Origin: Streptomyces sp. NBC_00513
Lineage (GTDB): Bacteria; Actinomycetota; Actinomycetes; Streptomycetales; Streptomycetaceae
NCBI RefSeq assembly: GCF_041431415.1
Contig: NZ_CP107845.1
Location: 7,130,001-7,194,000, forward strand
DNA: 64,000 bases
Direction: 5' to 3'
Positions within the stretch are counted from its first letter, which is position 1. Every line of letters begins with the position of its first letter. Of this stretch, positions 1 through 8,060 are shown in pieces. The translations under genes and the position numbers were made by a program. The notes under the pieces were generated by a model that had not been told where the DNA came from, searched no databases, and saw only the letters and a program-made list of their open reading frames with translations.

Positions 1-1192
1 ACTCCAGCGGCGCCCCGAGGGGGTTGGCCTTGCCCAGCGGTGTCGTCGGCTCCGGGCACCAGGTGGTGAAGCGCGGCACCACACCGTTCGACATGAAGAA
101 CCGCAGGCCCTCGGTGGTCGATTCGATCGCCTCGTCGACCTTCGTGAAACCGAACGGCTCGGCCATCTCGATGCCCGCCACGAAGTTGGGGATCACGTTG
201 CGCGGGCCGAACACCTCGGTGGAGTCCAGGATCCTGCGGTGCCACTCGTCGCGGCCCACGTAGCGTTCCTTGCCCGGGCAGTGGAGCTGGAACAGCCGGC
301 GGTCCCACACCTCGAAGTTCGGGTGGTAGATCCGGATGCCGTGGTCGTGGAAACGCTGGACGTCCGCGCGGGGCAACGCCTGGGCGACCACCTTGCCGAT
401 CCAGCGGCCGGGGAAGCGCTCCTCGATGGCCTTGGCGTAGTGGCCGTAGAAATCGGCCTCGTCCCGGCCGGCGACCTGCGAGGTGATCGAGCCTCCGGTG
501 AGCGTGTAGGCCCGGGAGGTGCCCGCGGTGTCGTACCGGTCGATGATCTCCAGGGCCTCCAGGACCTCTTCGACCGGCTTCACGCCGGTGTAGGGCCGGC
601 CCGCCGCCTTGTGCTGCCGCCAGTTGTGGTTGATGTCGCAGAACTGGCACTCCTCCTTGGCCCCGAAGTACTGGCAGACCCGGAAGACCGTCAGGTAGAC
701 GAGGTAGCCCCACTGGATGGTCGGCGCGACCTCCATCACGGACTTGCCGTTCGACAGCTTGTGCCGGTAGTACTCCGGCATCGGCGGCAGGCCGACGTCC
801 GCGATCCGCGCCCCGTCCAGGTAGAGGCCGAGCGCGCCGTCCTCGCCGCCGCGCACGACGTACGGGGAGTCCGGATTGACCCGTACCGACACGACGGTGC
901 GGCGCAGGTCGTACGGACCACCGGTGAGCACGATCTCCTCGGGAGGTCGGTTCAGCGCGGCGGCGCCGAGCTCCGGCAACGTGCGGTGGTCGAAGGAGAA
1001 GATGAAGTAGGACTTCGGCTTGACGTCACCCGAGGATCCGTCGGTGGTGCCGCTGAGCGCGGACTCGTCGAAGGCCATGCCACCCCGCAGGAGGTCCTCC
1101 TTGAACACGGCCTCCCGCGGTACCTGTGGGAAGCGGCCCATGAGGTCCTCGACGAGCGCGGTCCGGCCGGCGCTCTCCGCGTGTTGCTTCAC
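1..1192 (-). CDS. Radical SAM protein, C-terminus cut by window edge
   Basis: The protein reads as a radical S-adenosylmethionine enzyme of unknown substrate. The visible part is about 397 residues and runs off the left edge without a stop. The start is a GTG at 1192-1190, chosen because AAGGAG lies just upstream. The candidate [4Fe-4S] cysteines are C173, C182 and C185, spaced CX8CX2C instead of the usual CX3CX2C, with an aromatic residue before the last cysteine (CQFC) as in the canonical motif. A glycine-rich LTGGSIT stretch about 40 residues later fits the SAM-binding GGE-like region. It is divergent from the PRC-barrel gene and has no partner in view. The family is inferred from the cysteine cluster; the reaction is unknown. 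Confidence 0.75.
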   Translation of the reverse strand, partial: MKQHAESAGRTALVEDLMGRFPQVPREAVFKEDLLRGGMAFDESALSGTTDGSSGDVKPKSYFIFSFDHRTLPELGAAALNRPPEEIVLTGGPYDLRRTVVSVRVNPDSPYVVRGGEDGALGLYLDGARIADVGLPPMPEYYRHKLSNGKSVMEVAPTIQWGYLVYLTVFRVCQYFGAKEECQFCDINHNWRQHKAAGRPYTGVKPVEEVLEALEIIDRYDTAGTSRAYTLTGGSITSQVAGRDEADFYGHYAKAIEERFPGRWIGKVVAQALPRADVQRFHDHGIRIYHPNFEVWDRRLFQLHCPGKERYVGRDEWHRRILDSTEVFGPRNVIPNFVAGIEMAEPFGFTKVDEAIESTTEGLRFFMSNGVVPRFTTWCPEPTTPLGKANPLGAPLE

Positions 1193-1703
1193 TTCTGACT
1201 CCTTGGGCCGTTGTGACGTGCGATGGCCGGTTCGACTGCCTACTGCTCGACTCGACTGCTCGACTGCGGGTCGCGCGTCGCCGATCCGAACCGGGACTGA
1301 ACACGTTCAATTGCTCCTGTCACACTACCCCGCGCGCCCGCGACACTCACGCGCACCCCGTCCTCGGGAGCCTCGTGGCGGTCGCGGAATCCGAACGCTG
1401 CCAGGCACCCGTCCGCGGACGCAAGCGACTTGCCGCCCGGCGGGAGGCCACTTCCGGCCCCGCCGAACGGAGCCCCGCCTCGATCGTTCGAAGGGTTTCG
1501 GCCGGCCTGCGGCGACGACCGCATTCCCGGGTGTGGGTGGGGGAGGGCGGGGCAGGCGATGTCAGGGCCGGACGCATCGGCCGCATCGCACGACGAACGG
1601 CGCGCACGGCGAACGGCGCGCGACGAACGCGCACGACGAACAGAAGGGACGGACGCGGGGAAGACCCTCGGCGTCCTCCGCTCACCGGAGGAGTTGTTTT
1701 CGC
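1193..1703. other. Divergent intergenic region with short imperfect repeats
   Basis: These 511 bases separate the radical SAM gene from the first PRC-barrel gene and must carry both promoters. Open frames crossing it have irregular codon use and no recognisable product, so I call no gene. It contains ACTGCTCGAC twice (1242-1251 and 1255-1264) and, around 1586-1642, an imperfect run built on GACGAAC and GGCGCGCAC units. No convincing -35/-10 pair could be fixed. Confidence 0.5.
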
Positions 1704-2072
1704 GTGACTGAGCATGTGTGGAGCTTCAAGGCGACCTCGGGCCACCGGGCCGGCACCGACCTGGCCGGCTACAAGGTCGAGGCGACCGACGGCGGCATCG
1801 GCAAGGTGGACAAGCACTCCGACGAGGTCGGTGACGCCTACCTGCTCGTGGACACCGGAGTCTGGATCTTCGGCAAGGAAGTCCTCCTGCCCGCGAGCAC
1901 CGTCACCCGGATCGACCCGGACGACAAGAAGATCTTCGTCGATCGCACCAGGGAACAGGTCAAGAACGCTCCCGAGTTCCACCGCGACAAGCACCTGGGC
2001 GACACCGGCTACCGCGAGGAACTCGGCGTCTACTACGGCCCGGACATTCCCTTCGGCGGTCGCCCCGTCTGA
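1704..2072 (+). CDS. PRC-barrel domain protein
   Basis: A 122-residue soluble protein that is essentially one PRC-barrel domain, a small beta-barrel found in photosynthetic reaction centre H subunits, RimM and many actinobacterial stress proteins. The GTG start at 1704 follows a GGAGGAG about 10 bases upstream. It shares a strong signature with the protein at 11585-11932: G(Y/F)KVEA.DG.IGKVD near the start, VDTG.WIFGKEVLLPA in the middle, and NAPE followed by DKH.GD at the end. A hairpin terminator follows. Role is unknown; related small proteins are often induced by osmotic or desiccation stress, which is only an inference here. Confidence 0.85.
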   Translation: MTEHVWSFKATSGHRAGTDLAGYKVEATDGGIGKVDKHSDEVGDAYLLVDTGVWIFGKEVLLPASTVTRIDPDDKKIFVDRTREQVKNAPEFHRDKHLGDTGYREELGVYYGPDIPFGGRPV

Positions 2073-2112
2073 CCCGCGCGGGAACGCCCGCGCGCCGGCA
2101 CCCGCGTGAACA

Positions 2113-2141
2113 GGGGCCCGAACTCGACGAGTTCGGGCCCC
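2113..2141. terminator. Rho-independent-type hairpin
   Basis: A perfect 14-bp stem (GGGGCCCGAACTCG and its complement) closes on a single central base, 40 bases after the PRC-barrel stop codon. No U-run follows, as is usual in Streptomyces. Confidence 0.8.
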
Positions 2142-2194
2142 TTCCCGTTGTCCGGTCAGGGGCCCGGCCCGCGACGGACGACCCGGCCGGGTGG

Positions 2195-2217
2195 GTGTTC
2201 CCGCCGATGCGGGGTAG
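2195..2217 (+). promoter_or_regulatory. Candidate sigma-B-type promoter
   Basis: GTGT (2195-2198), 13 nt, then GGGTAG (2212-2217). This resembles the GNNT-N14-16-GGGTAC/T promoters known for the Streptomyces sigma-B stress regulon, although the spacing is one base short. It would serve the two-gene unit that starts at 2299. Confidence 0.35.
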
Positions 2218-2298
2218 CCGGGCTGTGACCGCGATGCGCGCCCCGCGTGCGGGGCCGGCGCGGCAACGAGACGTCCGATCGACATGAAGGAGCAAGTC

Positions 2299-2595
2299 GT
2301 GGAGAAGGCAGCCCGGATGACCGACCAGATCCGCGAGACGGCCGAGCAGGCCGCGCGGTTGATGAAGGACAAGACCCCCGACCCCGTCCTGGACAGGGCC
2401 GCGCAGGCATCCCGACAGGTTGTCCAGGCCACGACCCACGTCGGTCGGCTCGCGGCGGACAAGACCCCCGAATCGGTCCTCGACACGGCGGGCCAGGTCG
2501 CGACCAGGGCCCGGGCGAACCGTACCCCGCTCCTCGTGCTCGGCGCCCTGCTGGCCGTGTACGCGCTGGTGCGTCGGAGCCGGGGGCGCAAGTGA
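2299..2595 (+). CDS. Small conserved protein with C-terminal membrane helix
   Basis: About 98 residues. The N-terminal two thirds are helical and polar, with two copies of a KDKTPDPVLDRA / DKTPESVLDTA motif. The end is one hydrophobic segment (LLVLGALLAVYALV) followed by an arginine/lysine tail, so it is likely anchored with the bulk in the cytoplasm. The GTG at 2299 is preferred because AAGGAG lies 6 bases before it; an ATG at 2284 sits next to that ribosome binding site and has none of its own. The stop overlaps the GTG start of the DUF4235 gene, so the two are translationally coupled. No function is recognised. Confidence 0.75.
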   Translation: MEKAARMTDQIRETAEQAARLMKDKTPDPVLDRAAQASRQVVQATTHVGRLAADKTPESVLDTAGQVATRARANRTPLLVLGALLAVYALVRRSRGRK

Positions 2596-2858
2596 ACGGG
2601 GTCAAGATCGCGTACAAGCCCGTCGGGTTCGCCCTGGGCGCCGTCAGCGGCATGCTCGCCGGGATGGCGTTCAAGCAGGCCTGGAAGCTGATCGAAGGGG
2701 AGGGCGACGCCCCCGACGCCACCGACGAGGACCGCTCCTGGACGGAGATCCTCATCGCCGCCGGCCTCCAGGGGGCGATCTTCGCGGTGACCAAGGCCGC
2801 CGTGGACCGGTCCGGAGCGGTCGCGGCACGGCGTCTGACGGGCACCTGGCCGGGCTGA
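2592..2858 (+). CDS. DUF4235 family small membrane protein
   Basis: An 88-residue protein matching the DUF4235 pattern: a KP.GFALGAVSGMLAGMAFKQAWKLI stretch, an acidic middle ending DRSW.EIL.AAGLQGAIFA, then a second hydrophobic stretch and a basic tail. Both ends look membrane-associated. The GTG start overlaps the previous stop by 4 bases (GTGA). In Streptomyces this family is often found beside small anchored proteins like the one upstream; its role is unknown. Confidence 0.85.
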   Translation: MNGVKIAYKPVGFALGAVSGMLAGMAFKQAWKLIEGEGDAPDATDEDRSWTEILIAAGLQGAIFAVTKAAVDRSGAVAARRLTGTWPG

Positions 2859-3015
2859 GCCCACCCCGGCGCCGGGCTCGAACGCGGAGCCGCGCCACCC
2901 GCCCGGTCGACGGATCGGATGTGACACACGTCGCATCCGGCCGTCGATCCGGTTTGCGGTCGCCATGATCGCGCAGAAGCGGTTCCTGGAAGACCCACCG
3001 AGGAAAGGACCGGCC

Positions 3016-4512
3016 ATGACGGCCCCCGAATCCCAGCAGGTGGCCGATCCGGAAGCGGTGAAGCGCCATCCCGTACTGTTCCGTGCCGTCCGGCAGCGCC
3101 GGAACCCCAGACTCCGTCGGACGGACATCACCGTCACCGACGAGCAGGCGGTCAAGCGCGCCGTGAAGGCGGCGTCGCTCGGCAACGCCATGGAATGGTT
3201 CGACTTCGGCATCTACTCGTACCTCGCCGTCACCCTGGGCCACGTCTTCTTCCCGTCCGGGAGCGACACCACCCAGTTGTTGTCCTCGTTCGCCACCTTC
3301 GCCGTGGCCTTCCTGGTCAGGCCCCTCGGCGGAATGTTCTTCGGCCCGATGGGCGACCGGCTCGGCCGCAAGAAGGTCCTGGCGCTCACCATGATCATGA
3401 TGGCGGTCGGGACGTTCGCCATCGGTCTCATCCCCTCGCACGACACGATCGGCGTGTGGGCCCCGGTCCTGCTGATCGTCTTCCGCATGCTCCAGGGCTT
3501 CTCGACCGGCGGTGAGTACGGCGGCGCCTCCACCTTCATCGCCGAGTACGCCCCCGACAAGCGGCGCGGCTTCTTCGGCAGCTTCCTCGAATTCGGCACC
3601 CTGGCCGGCTACGTCGGCGCGGCCGGCCTCGTCACCGCGCTGTACGCCGTGCTCGACGACCCGCAGATGGAGGCCTGGGGCTGGCGCATCCCGTTCCTCG
3701 TCGCCGGACCCCTCGGCCTGGTCGGCCTGTACCTGCGCCTGCGCCTCGACGAGACCCCGGCCTTCCAGAAGTTGGAGGGCGGCAAGGCGCACGCCACCGA
3801 GGCCGCCGACCGCGTGGAGACGACCACCAAGGGCGACCTCGCGAAGATCTTCCGCCAGTACTGGCCGACGCTGATCCTCTGCGTCTGCCTGGTCGGCGCG
3901 TACAACATCACCGACTACATGCTCCTGTCGTACATGCCGACCTACCTGTCGGACGAACTCGGCTACAGCGAGACGCACGGCCTGCTCATCCTGCTCGGCG
4001 TGATGGTCTTCCTGATGCTCCTCATCAGCCAGGTCGGCAAGCTCTCCGACCGGTTCGGCCGCAAGCCGCTGCTGATGGCGGGCATGGTGGGCTTCTTCGT
4101 GCTGTCGCTCCCCTCCTTCCTCCTGATCCGCCAGGGCGGCATCCCGGCGATCACCCTCGGCATGCTGATGCTGGGACTCTCCCTCGTCTGCCTGCTCGGC
4201 ACGATGTCCGCCGCCCTCCCGGCCCTCTTCCCGACGCAGGTCCGCTACGGCTCGCTGTCCGTGGGCTACAACCTGTCGGCGTCGATCTTCGGGGGCACGA
4301 CCCCGCTGGTGATCACGGCCCTGATCAGCTGGAGCGGCACGAACCTCATGCCGGCCTACTACGCGATGGCCGCGGCCCTCGTCGGCATCATCGCCGTCGC
4401 CTGCATGAAGGAGACCGCGCAGAAGCCGCTGGACGGCTCACCGCCCTCCGTCGAGACGCCGGAGGAGGCCGCGGAACTGTGCGCGGCCCAGTCACCCGAC
4501 CCGAAGTTCTGA
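3016..4512 (+). CDS. MFS transporter, metabolite:H+ symporter type (ProP-like)
   Basis: A 498-residue, 12-helix major facilitator protein. The ATG at 3016 follows AGGAAAGGA; longer in-frame starts lack a ribosome binding site. After a 55-residue polar N-terminus it has the signature of the metabolite:H+ symporter subfamily: NAMEWFDFGIYSYL in helix 1, GDRLGRKKVL in loop 2-3, RMLQGFSTGGEYGG in helix 4 and DRFGRKPLL in loop 8-9. The closest familiar members take up proline and glycine betaine, alpha-ketoglutarate or shikimate. An osmolyte role fits the neighbourhood but the substrate cannot be read from sequence. Confidence 0.85.
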   Translation: MTAPESQQVADPEAVKRHPVLFRAVRQRRNPRLRRTDITVTDEQAVKRAVKAASLGNAMEWFDFGIYSYLAVTLGHVFFPSGSDTTQLLSSFATFAVAFLVRPLGGMFFGPMGDRLGRKKVLALTMIMMAVGTFAIGLIPSHDTIGVWAPVLLIVFRMLQGFSTGGEYGGASTFIAEYAPDKRRGFFGSFLEFGTLAGYVGAAGLVTALYAVLDDPQMEAWGWRIPFLVAGPLGLVGLYLRLRLDETPAFQKLEGGKAHATEAADRVETTTKGDLAKIFRQYWPTLILCVCLVGAYNITDYMLLSYMPTYLSDELGYSETHGLLILLGVMVFLMLLISQVGKLSDRFGRKPLLMAGMVGFFVLSLPSFLLIRQGGIPAITLGMLMLGLSLVCLLGTMSAALPALFPTQVRYGSLSVGYNLSASIFGGTTPLVITALISWSGTNLMPAYYAMAAALVGIIAVACMKETAQKPLDGSPPSVETPEEAAELCAAQSPDPKF

Positions 4513-4544
4513 CGCCGGGCTCCGCTCTCCGGCCTTCGGGACAA

Positions 4545-4587
4545 GGAACGGCCCGTACCGCTTCGACGAAGCGGTACGGGCCGTTCC
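4545..4587. terminator. Bidirectional terminator hairpin
   Basis: A perfect 21-bp stem beginning GGAACGGCCCG, closed on one central base, sits between the convergent MFS gene and the PRC/DUF2382 gene and can end both transcripts. Confidence 0.9.
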
Positions 4588-4615
4588 GCGCCGTTCGGGC
4601 GCCGGGCGCCTCGCG

Positions 4616-5464
4616 TCAGCGGCGCGGGCCCTTCCCGCCCTCACCCCGACGGGAGGTGTCCCTGCCCTGCTCGTAGCGGACCTGCTCCTTGCGGACGGTG
4701 CCGGAGACCTCCTGCTGCTCCGTGACCCGCTCCGTCTCCAGACGCACGCGCTCCACGGGCACGGTCTCCTTGCGGGTCACCGCGCGCTCGGCGTGCAGGG
4801 TCACCTCCGTCTCGGCCTCGCCGATGGCGCCGCCGCGCACCCGCTCCCCGCCACGGACCGGTTCGCGTACGACACGGACCTCCTCGTGGCTGACGGGGAC
4901 CGTGGTGGCGACGTTCTCGGTGACGACGACCTTCTTCAGTCGGGCGCGCCCGACCTCCTCGTTCGTGGTCCCCACGCGCAGCCGCTCCTCGGAGCGGATC
5001 AGCTCCTCGTCCCCGCCGCGGCCCTCGTCCCGGTCGTCGACGTACGTCCCCGTGGCGATGCCGGGGGCGTCCACGGAGGTGCGGTGGGCCTTGCCGTTGC
5101 CCTTGCCCTTCGCCTTGCCGTCGCCGTGGGAGGCCGCGGCCGCGGGGGACAGGCCGTAGTGCCGGTAGAGCCTGTGCTCCTCGTCGGAGTCGAGGTGTTG
5201 GTCGGCGTCGACCCGCGGGGCGTCCTTGACGACGTCCTTGGCGTGCGGGACGTGCAGGCCCTCGCCGTCGCTGCGGGCGCCCGCGAGGGGAACGAACGAC
5301 TCCTTCATGCCGAACCAGCCGGTCTTGACGGTGACCCATTCCGGCCGGCCCGTCGCGTCGTCGCGGTAGACCTGACCGATGCTGCCGATCTTCTCCCCGT
5401 CGGCGTCGTAGGCCGTCAGGGTCAACAGCTGCTCGGTGCTCAGGAAACCGTTTCCAGCGCTCAT
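4616..5464 (-). CDS. PRC-barrel and DUF2382 (YsnF/AvaK) domain protein
   Basis: A 282-residue soluble stress-type protein. Residues about 1-110 are a PRC-barrel (KIGSIGQVYRDD, then PEWVTVKTGWFG). A lysine/glycine-rich linker (GKAKGKGNGK) follows. Residues 155-275 are DUF2382, with its usual alternation of RSEERLRVGT and repeats ending in arginine-rich strands (ERVRLETERVTEQQEV). Related proteins such as Bacillus YsnF are stress-induced. The ATG has GGAGG upstream (rev. of CCTCC at 5474). It is single-gene, with the shared terminator downstream. It is the third PRC-barrel in this window and the only fusion. Confidence 0.9.
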   Translation of the reverse strand: MSAGNGFLSTEQLLTLTAYDADGEKIGSIGQVYRDDATGRPEWVTVKTGWFGMKESFVPLAGARSDGEGLHVPHAKDVVKDAPRVDADQHLDSDEEHRLYRHYGLSPAAAASHGDGKAKGKGNGKAHRTSVDAPGIATGTYVDDRDEGRGGDEELIRSEERLRVGTTNEEVGRARLKKVVVTENVATTVPVSHEEVRVVREPVRGGERVRGGAIGEAETEVTLHAERAVTRKETVPVERVRLETERVTEQQEVSGTVRKEQVRYEQGRDTSRRGEGGKGPRR

Positions 5465-5647
5465 CGGTGAATCCTCCAGTGCGGTTCGGCACGCGGCGCG
5501 CGGCGACCTCGTTGTCCCGCGCTCACCCCGTGCCCCCCTCCAGACCGCACCCTGAGCCGTGCCGCCGCAACCGGTCGGGGCGGTACGGGACGGCCGCCGG
5601 ACGGCCGGAACCGCTGTGTGACCGGGGCGTCACCCCCGGCGACCCGT

Positions 5648-5845
5648 CTACTCCGAACGGGTGGCCCGGGCACAGGTCCGCGCGGCCGGCCGCGCGTCCC
5701 CGTCGGCGTGCAGATCCAGGGCGCTCAACAGGGCGATGTAGTCGTCGGGGTCGGTGGCGCGGGAGGCGACCGTCCTGCGGGCCCGCTCGCGCCGACCGTC
5801 GCCGTCGGCTTCGGGGAAGTCGTCTGTGCGGAGGTCGTGGTTCAT
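5648..5845 (-). CDS. Small hypothetical protein
   Basis: A 65-residue acidic N-terminus with a more basic C-terminus, starting MNHDLRTDDFPEAD. Nearly all codons end in G or C, which supports it over the other frames, but the ribosome binding site is weak. The frame stays open upstream to 5989, but codon use there is poor. No family is recognised; it could be spurious. Confidence 0.45.
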   Translation of the reverse strand: MNHDLRTDDFPEADGDGRRERARRTVASRATDPDDYIALLSALDLHADGDARPAARTCARATRSE

Positions 5846-5987
5846 GACAGCCGATACGACCACACTCCGGGGCCCGCGGTACAACCGGGGCCGATCGGCC
5901 TGCGTGATCCCCCGATTATTGGGGAGGCGCCCCAGGGAACGGCAGCGCCGCCACGACCGGGCGGCGCATCGAGGAAAGGACGTGCTC

Positions 5988-6446
5988 ATGAGCGAATCCG
6001 ACGCCCGAGGCGACGACGTCTACCAGCCCCAGCCCGACGACGAGCGTTCCGAAGAACCGGACATGGACCACAGCGTCGGGGAACTCGACACCGACGCCCG
6101 CCTCGACCAGGGGTACTCGCCGCCCGAGCGGCCCTACGCGAGCGACCGCCACGCCACCACCGGCGAGGAACAGCAGCAGGGCGAGAGCCTCGACGAGCGT
6201 CTCGCCCGCGAGGTACCCGACGTGCGGCCCCCGGCGGGGGACGGCATCGGAGACCTGGACGGCGGGGAGGGCGAGCCCGTCGACCCGCAGGCGGGCGACG
6301 CCCGCGCCGGCCGGTTGGCCCCCGCCACGGACTCCCCGCGGGAGAACAACGTCCTGGCCCACGACGTGGGCGTCGACGCCGGCGCCGCCTCGGCCGAGGA
6401 AGCCGCGGTGCACGTCATCGAGGACCCGGAGGAGGAGCCGCGGTAG
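5988..6446 (+). CDS. DUF5709 family protein
   Basis: A 152-residue, very acidic, probably largely disordered protein. It has the order expected of DUF5709: YQPQPDDE near residue 12, a LDTD..LDQGYSPPERP core, ESLDERLAREVPDV in the middle, and D.GVDAGAASAEEAAVH at the end. A strong GAGGAAAGGA precedes the ATG. It is followed 77 bases on by another small hydrophilic gene. Function unknown. Confidence 0.85.
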   Translation: MSESDARGDDVYQPQPDDERSEEPDMDHSVGELDTDARLDQGYSPPERPYASDRHATTGEEQQQGESLDERLAREVPDVRPPAGDGIGDLDGGEGEPVDPQAGDARAGRLAPATDSPRENNVLAHDVGVDAGAASAEEAAVHVIEDPEEEPR

Positions 6447-6523
6447 CCCGACCGCTCGACTCCCTCCGGCAGAGAACACGCACGACAGCCCACGAGACAC
6501 CACGAGACGCCAGGAGACACACC

Positions 6524-6724
6524 ATGGCCGAGAAGGAATCCACCAAGCCCACCCCTCCGTCGCAGGCACCCGGGGAGAGCGGCGACCCGCAGGCCCGGAA
6601 GGAAGCGGAGGAGGCGGTCGTTCCCGGCACCGGGAAGGACGAGGGCGGCGAGGCCGATCCGTCGAACAGCGGCGCGCGCCGCCGTGCGCCCGGTCCCGTG
6701 AAGTCCGACCGAAAGGGCGAGTAG
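6524..6724 (+). CDS. Small disordered hydrophilic protein
   Basis: A 66-residue protein rich in K, E, G, P and S with no hydrophobic core, so probably intrinsically disordered. AGGAG lies 7 bases before the ATG. It follows DUF5709 closely on the same strand and may be cotranscribed. No family is recognised. Confidence 0.6.
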   Translation: MAEKESTKPTPPSQAPGESGDPQARKEAEEAVVPGTGKDEGGEADPSNSGARRRAPGPVKSDRKGE

Positions 6725-6800
6725 CCGGTCCGCCTGCCCCCGCCCCTCGAGCCCCCGACCCCCGACCGACTCCCGTTCACCCGGCCCCGGCCCGCCCGCC

Positions 6801-7955
6801 TCAGGCAGTCGGGTCGAGTACCCGGTGTCCCCGGCGGAGTTCGGCGAACAGCCGGCCCGCGTCGGTGAGGAGCGTGCCCTGAAGGGTGAAGACCGCCGGA
6901 TGGGCGTCGGGGGCGTTCAGGGCTTCCTTCTGGGCGTGGTCGAACTCGGCGGTCGTCCGGTCGAGGATCTCACCGAGCAGCCGGGGCTCGGTCCGGACGG
7001 TCCGGCCGATGTGCTCCAGGGCGTCGGCCGCCGTGCGCAACAACGAGGCGTACGCGGTGCGGAACGAAGCGGGGACGGCGTCCAGTTCGCCGTTGTCGAG
7101 GGCGTAGTGGAGGCTGCGGCTGATGGACCGTACGTGGTCGAGGCCGCGCTGGGCCACGTCGACCGCTTCCTGGGCCCGGGGGAGTGCCTCCGCCGCGCCG
7201 GCGATGCTCCGGCGCGGATTGAGCCGGCCGTTCTCCGTCTCGGCGTCGATGGCGTGCCGGATCCGGTCGGCGTCCGCGGACAGCCGCCGCCAGTCGTGGC
7301 GCAACTGTTCCACGCGGGCCGCGTCCGCGTTCTCGGCCTCGATCGTGTCTGCCAGTACGTTCACGCGCCGGCGGACACCCTCGTACAGGTCGGCCACGGC
7401 CTCCTGCCGGTGGCGGGTGTGCCGGGCGGGCGCGAGGACGAGGTGGGCGGTGAGCCCGCAGAGCGCGCCGATGACGACGGAGGCGACGAGATGGCCGATG
7501 TAGTCGATCCTGCCCTGCCCGGAGGAGAAGGCGAAGAAGCCCACGATCGCGACCTGGGTGCCCTGTTCGCCGAGGCGCCGGACGCGGCCGAGCGCGAGTG
7601 CGGCGAGGGTGAGTACCCCGAAGGTCCAGCCATGGATGCCGACGGCGGCCGCCAACGAGGCGGCGAGGGCCGCCCCGACCGTCATCGCGATCAGGTACTG
7701 CGCGCAGTGCCGCACCGAGCGGTACACCGTCGTCTGGAGTGCCACCAGCGCGGTGAACGGGGCGAACGTGGCCACCGCGGACGGCAGGAAGTGACGTGCC
7801 AACATCCACGCCCCCATGGCCGCCACCACGGTCTTCGCACCCAGCACCAGGACGTCGCGCTCGCTTCCCTGATGAAGCACCCCGCGCCGGACACGTCCGG
7901 CGACCTCCTTACACGTCGCCCTCACCGCTCCGGGCAGTTCGTCCCACTCGGGCAT
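6801..7955 (-). CDS. FUSC-type aromatic acid exporter family protein
   Basis: A 384-residue inner-membrane protein. Residues about 35-180 contain five to six hydrophobic segments with the FUSC/ArAE pattern (LAR.FLP...ATFAPFTALVALQTTVYRS.RH, then GAALAASL and LGEQGTQVA). Residues 190-380 form a long soluble helical domain likely in the cytoplasm. Related E. coli AaeB exports hydroxylated aromatic acids. It is divergent from the FMN glutamate synthase-like gene. Substrate is inferred only from family. Confidence 0.8.
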   Translation of the reverse strand: MPEWDELPGAVRATCKEVAGRVRRGVLHQGSERDVLVLGAKTVVAAMGAWMLARHFLPSAVATFAPFTALVALQTTVYRSVRHCAQYLIAMTVGAALAASLAAAVGIHGWTFGVLTLAALALGRVRRLGEQGTQVAIVGFFAFSSGQGRIDYIGHLVASVVIGALCGLTAHLVLAPARHTRHRQEAVADLYEGVRRRVNVLADTIEAENADAARVEQLRHDWRRLSADADRIRHAIDAETENGRLNPRRSIAGAAEALPRAQEAVDVAQRGLDHVRSISRSLHYALDNGELDAVPASFRTAYASLLRTAADALEHIGRTVRTEPRLLGEILDRTTAEFDHAQKEALNAPDAHPAVFTLQGTLLTDAGRLFAELRRGHRVLDPTA

Positions 7956-8060
7956 CCGTCACCTCCGACGTGGCGTATGCCCAACCGGGTCGCCGCAAAC
8001 GTGACGGTCACCGCGCTGCGAAAGGGGGTTGACGGTCGGGCTTCGGGACACACGGCCGAC

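Noticed and set aside
1347..3212. 621-residue minus-strand frame across the PRC-barrel and DUF4235 genes
   Set aside because: No recognisable domain, crosses a terminator hairpin and three real genes on the other strand.
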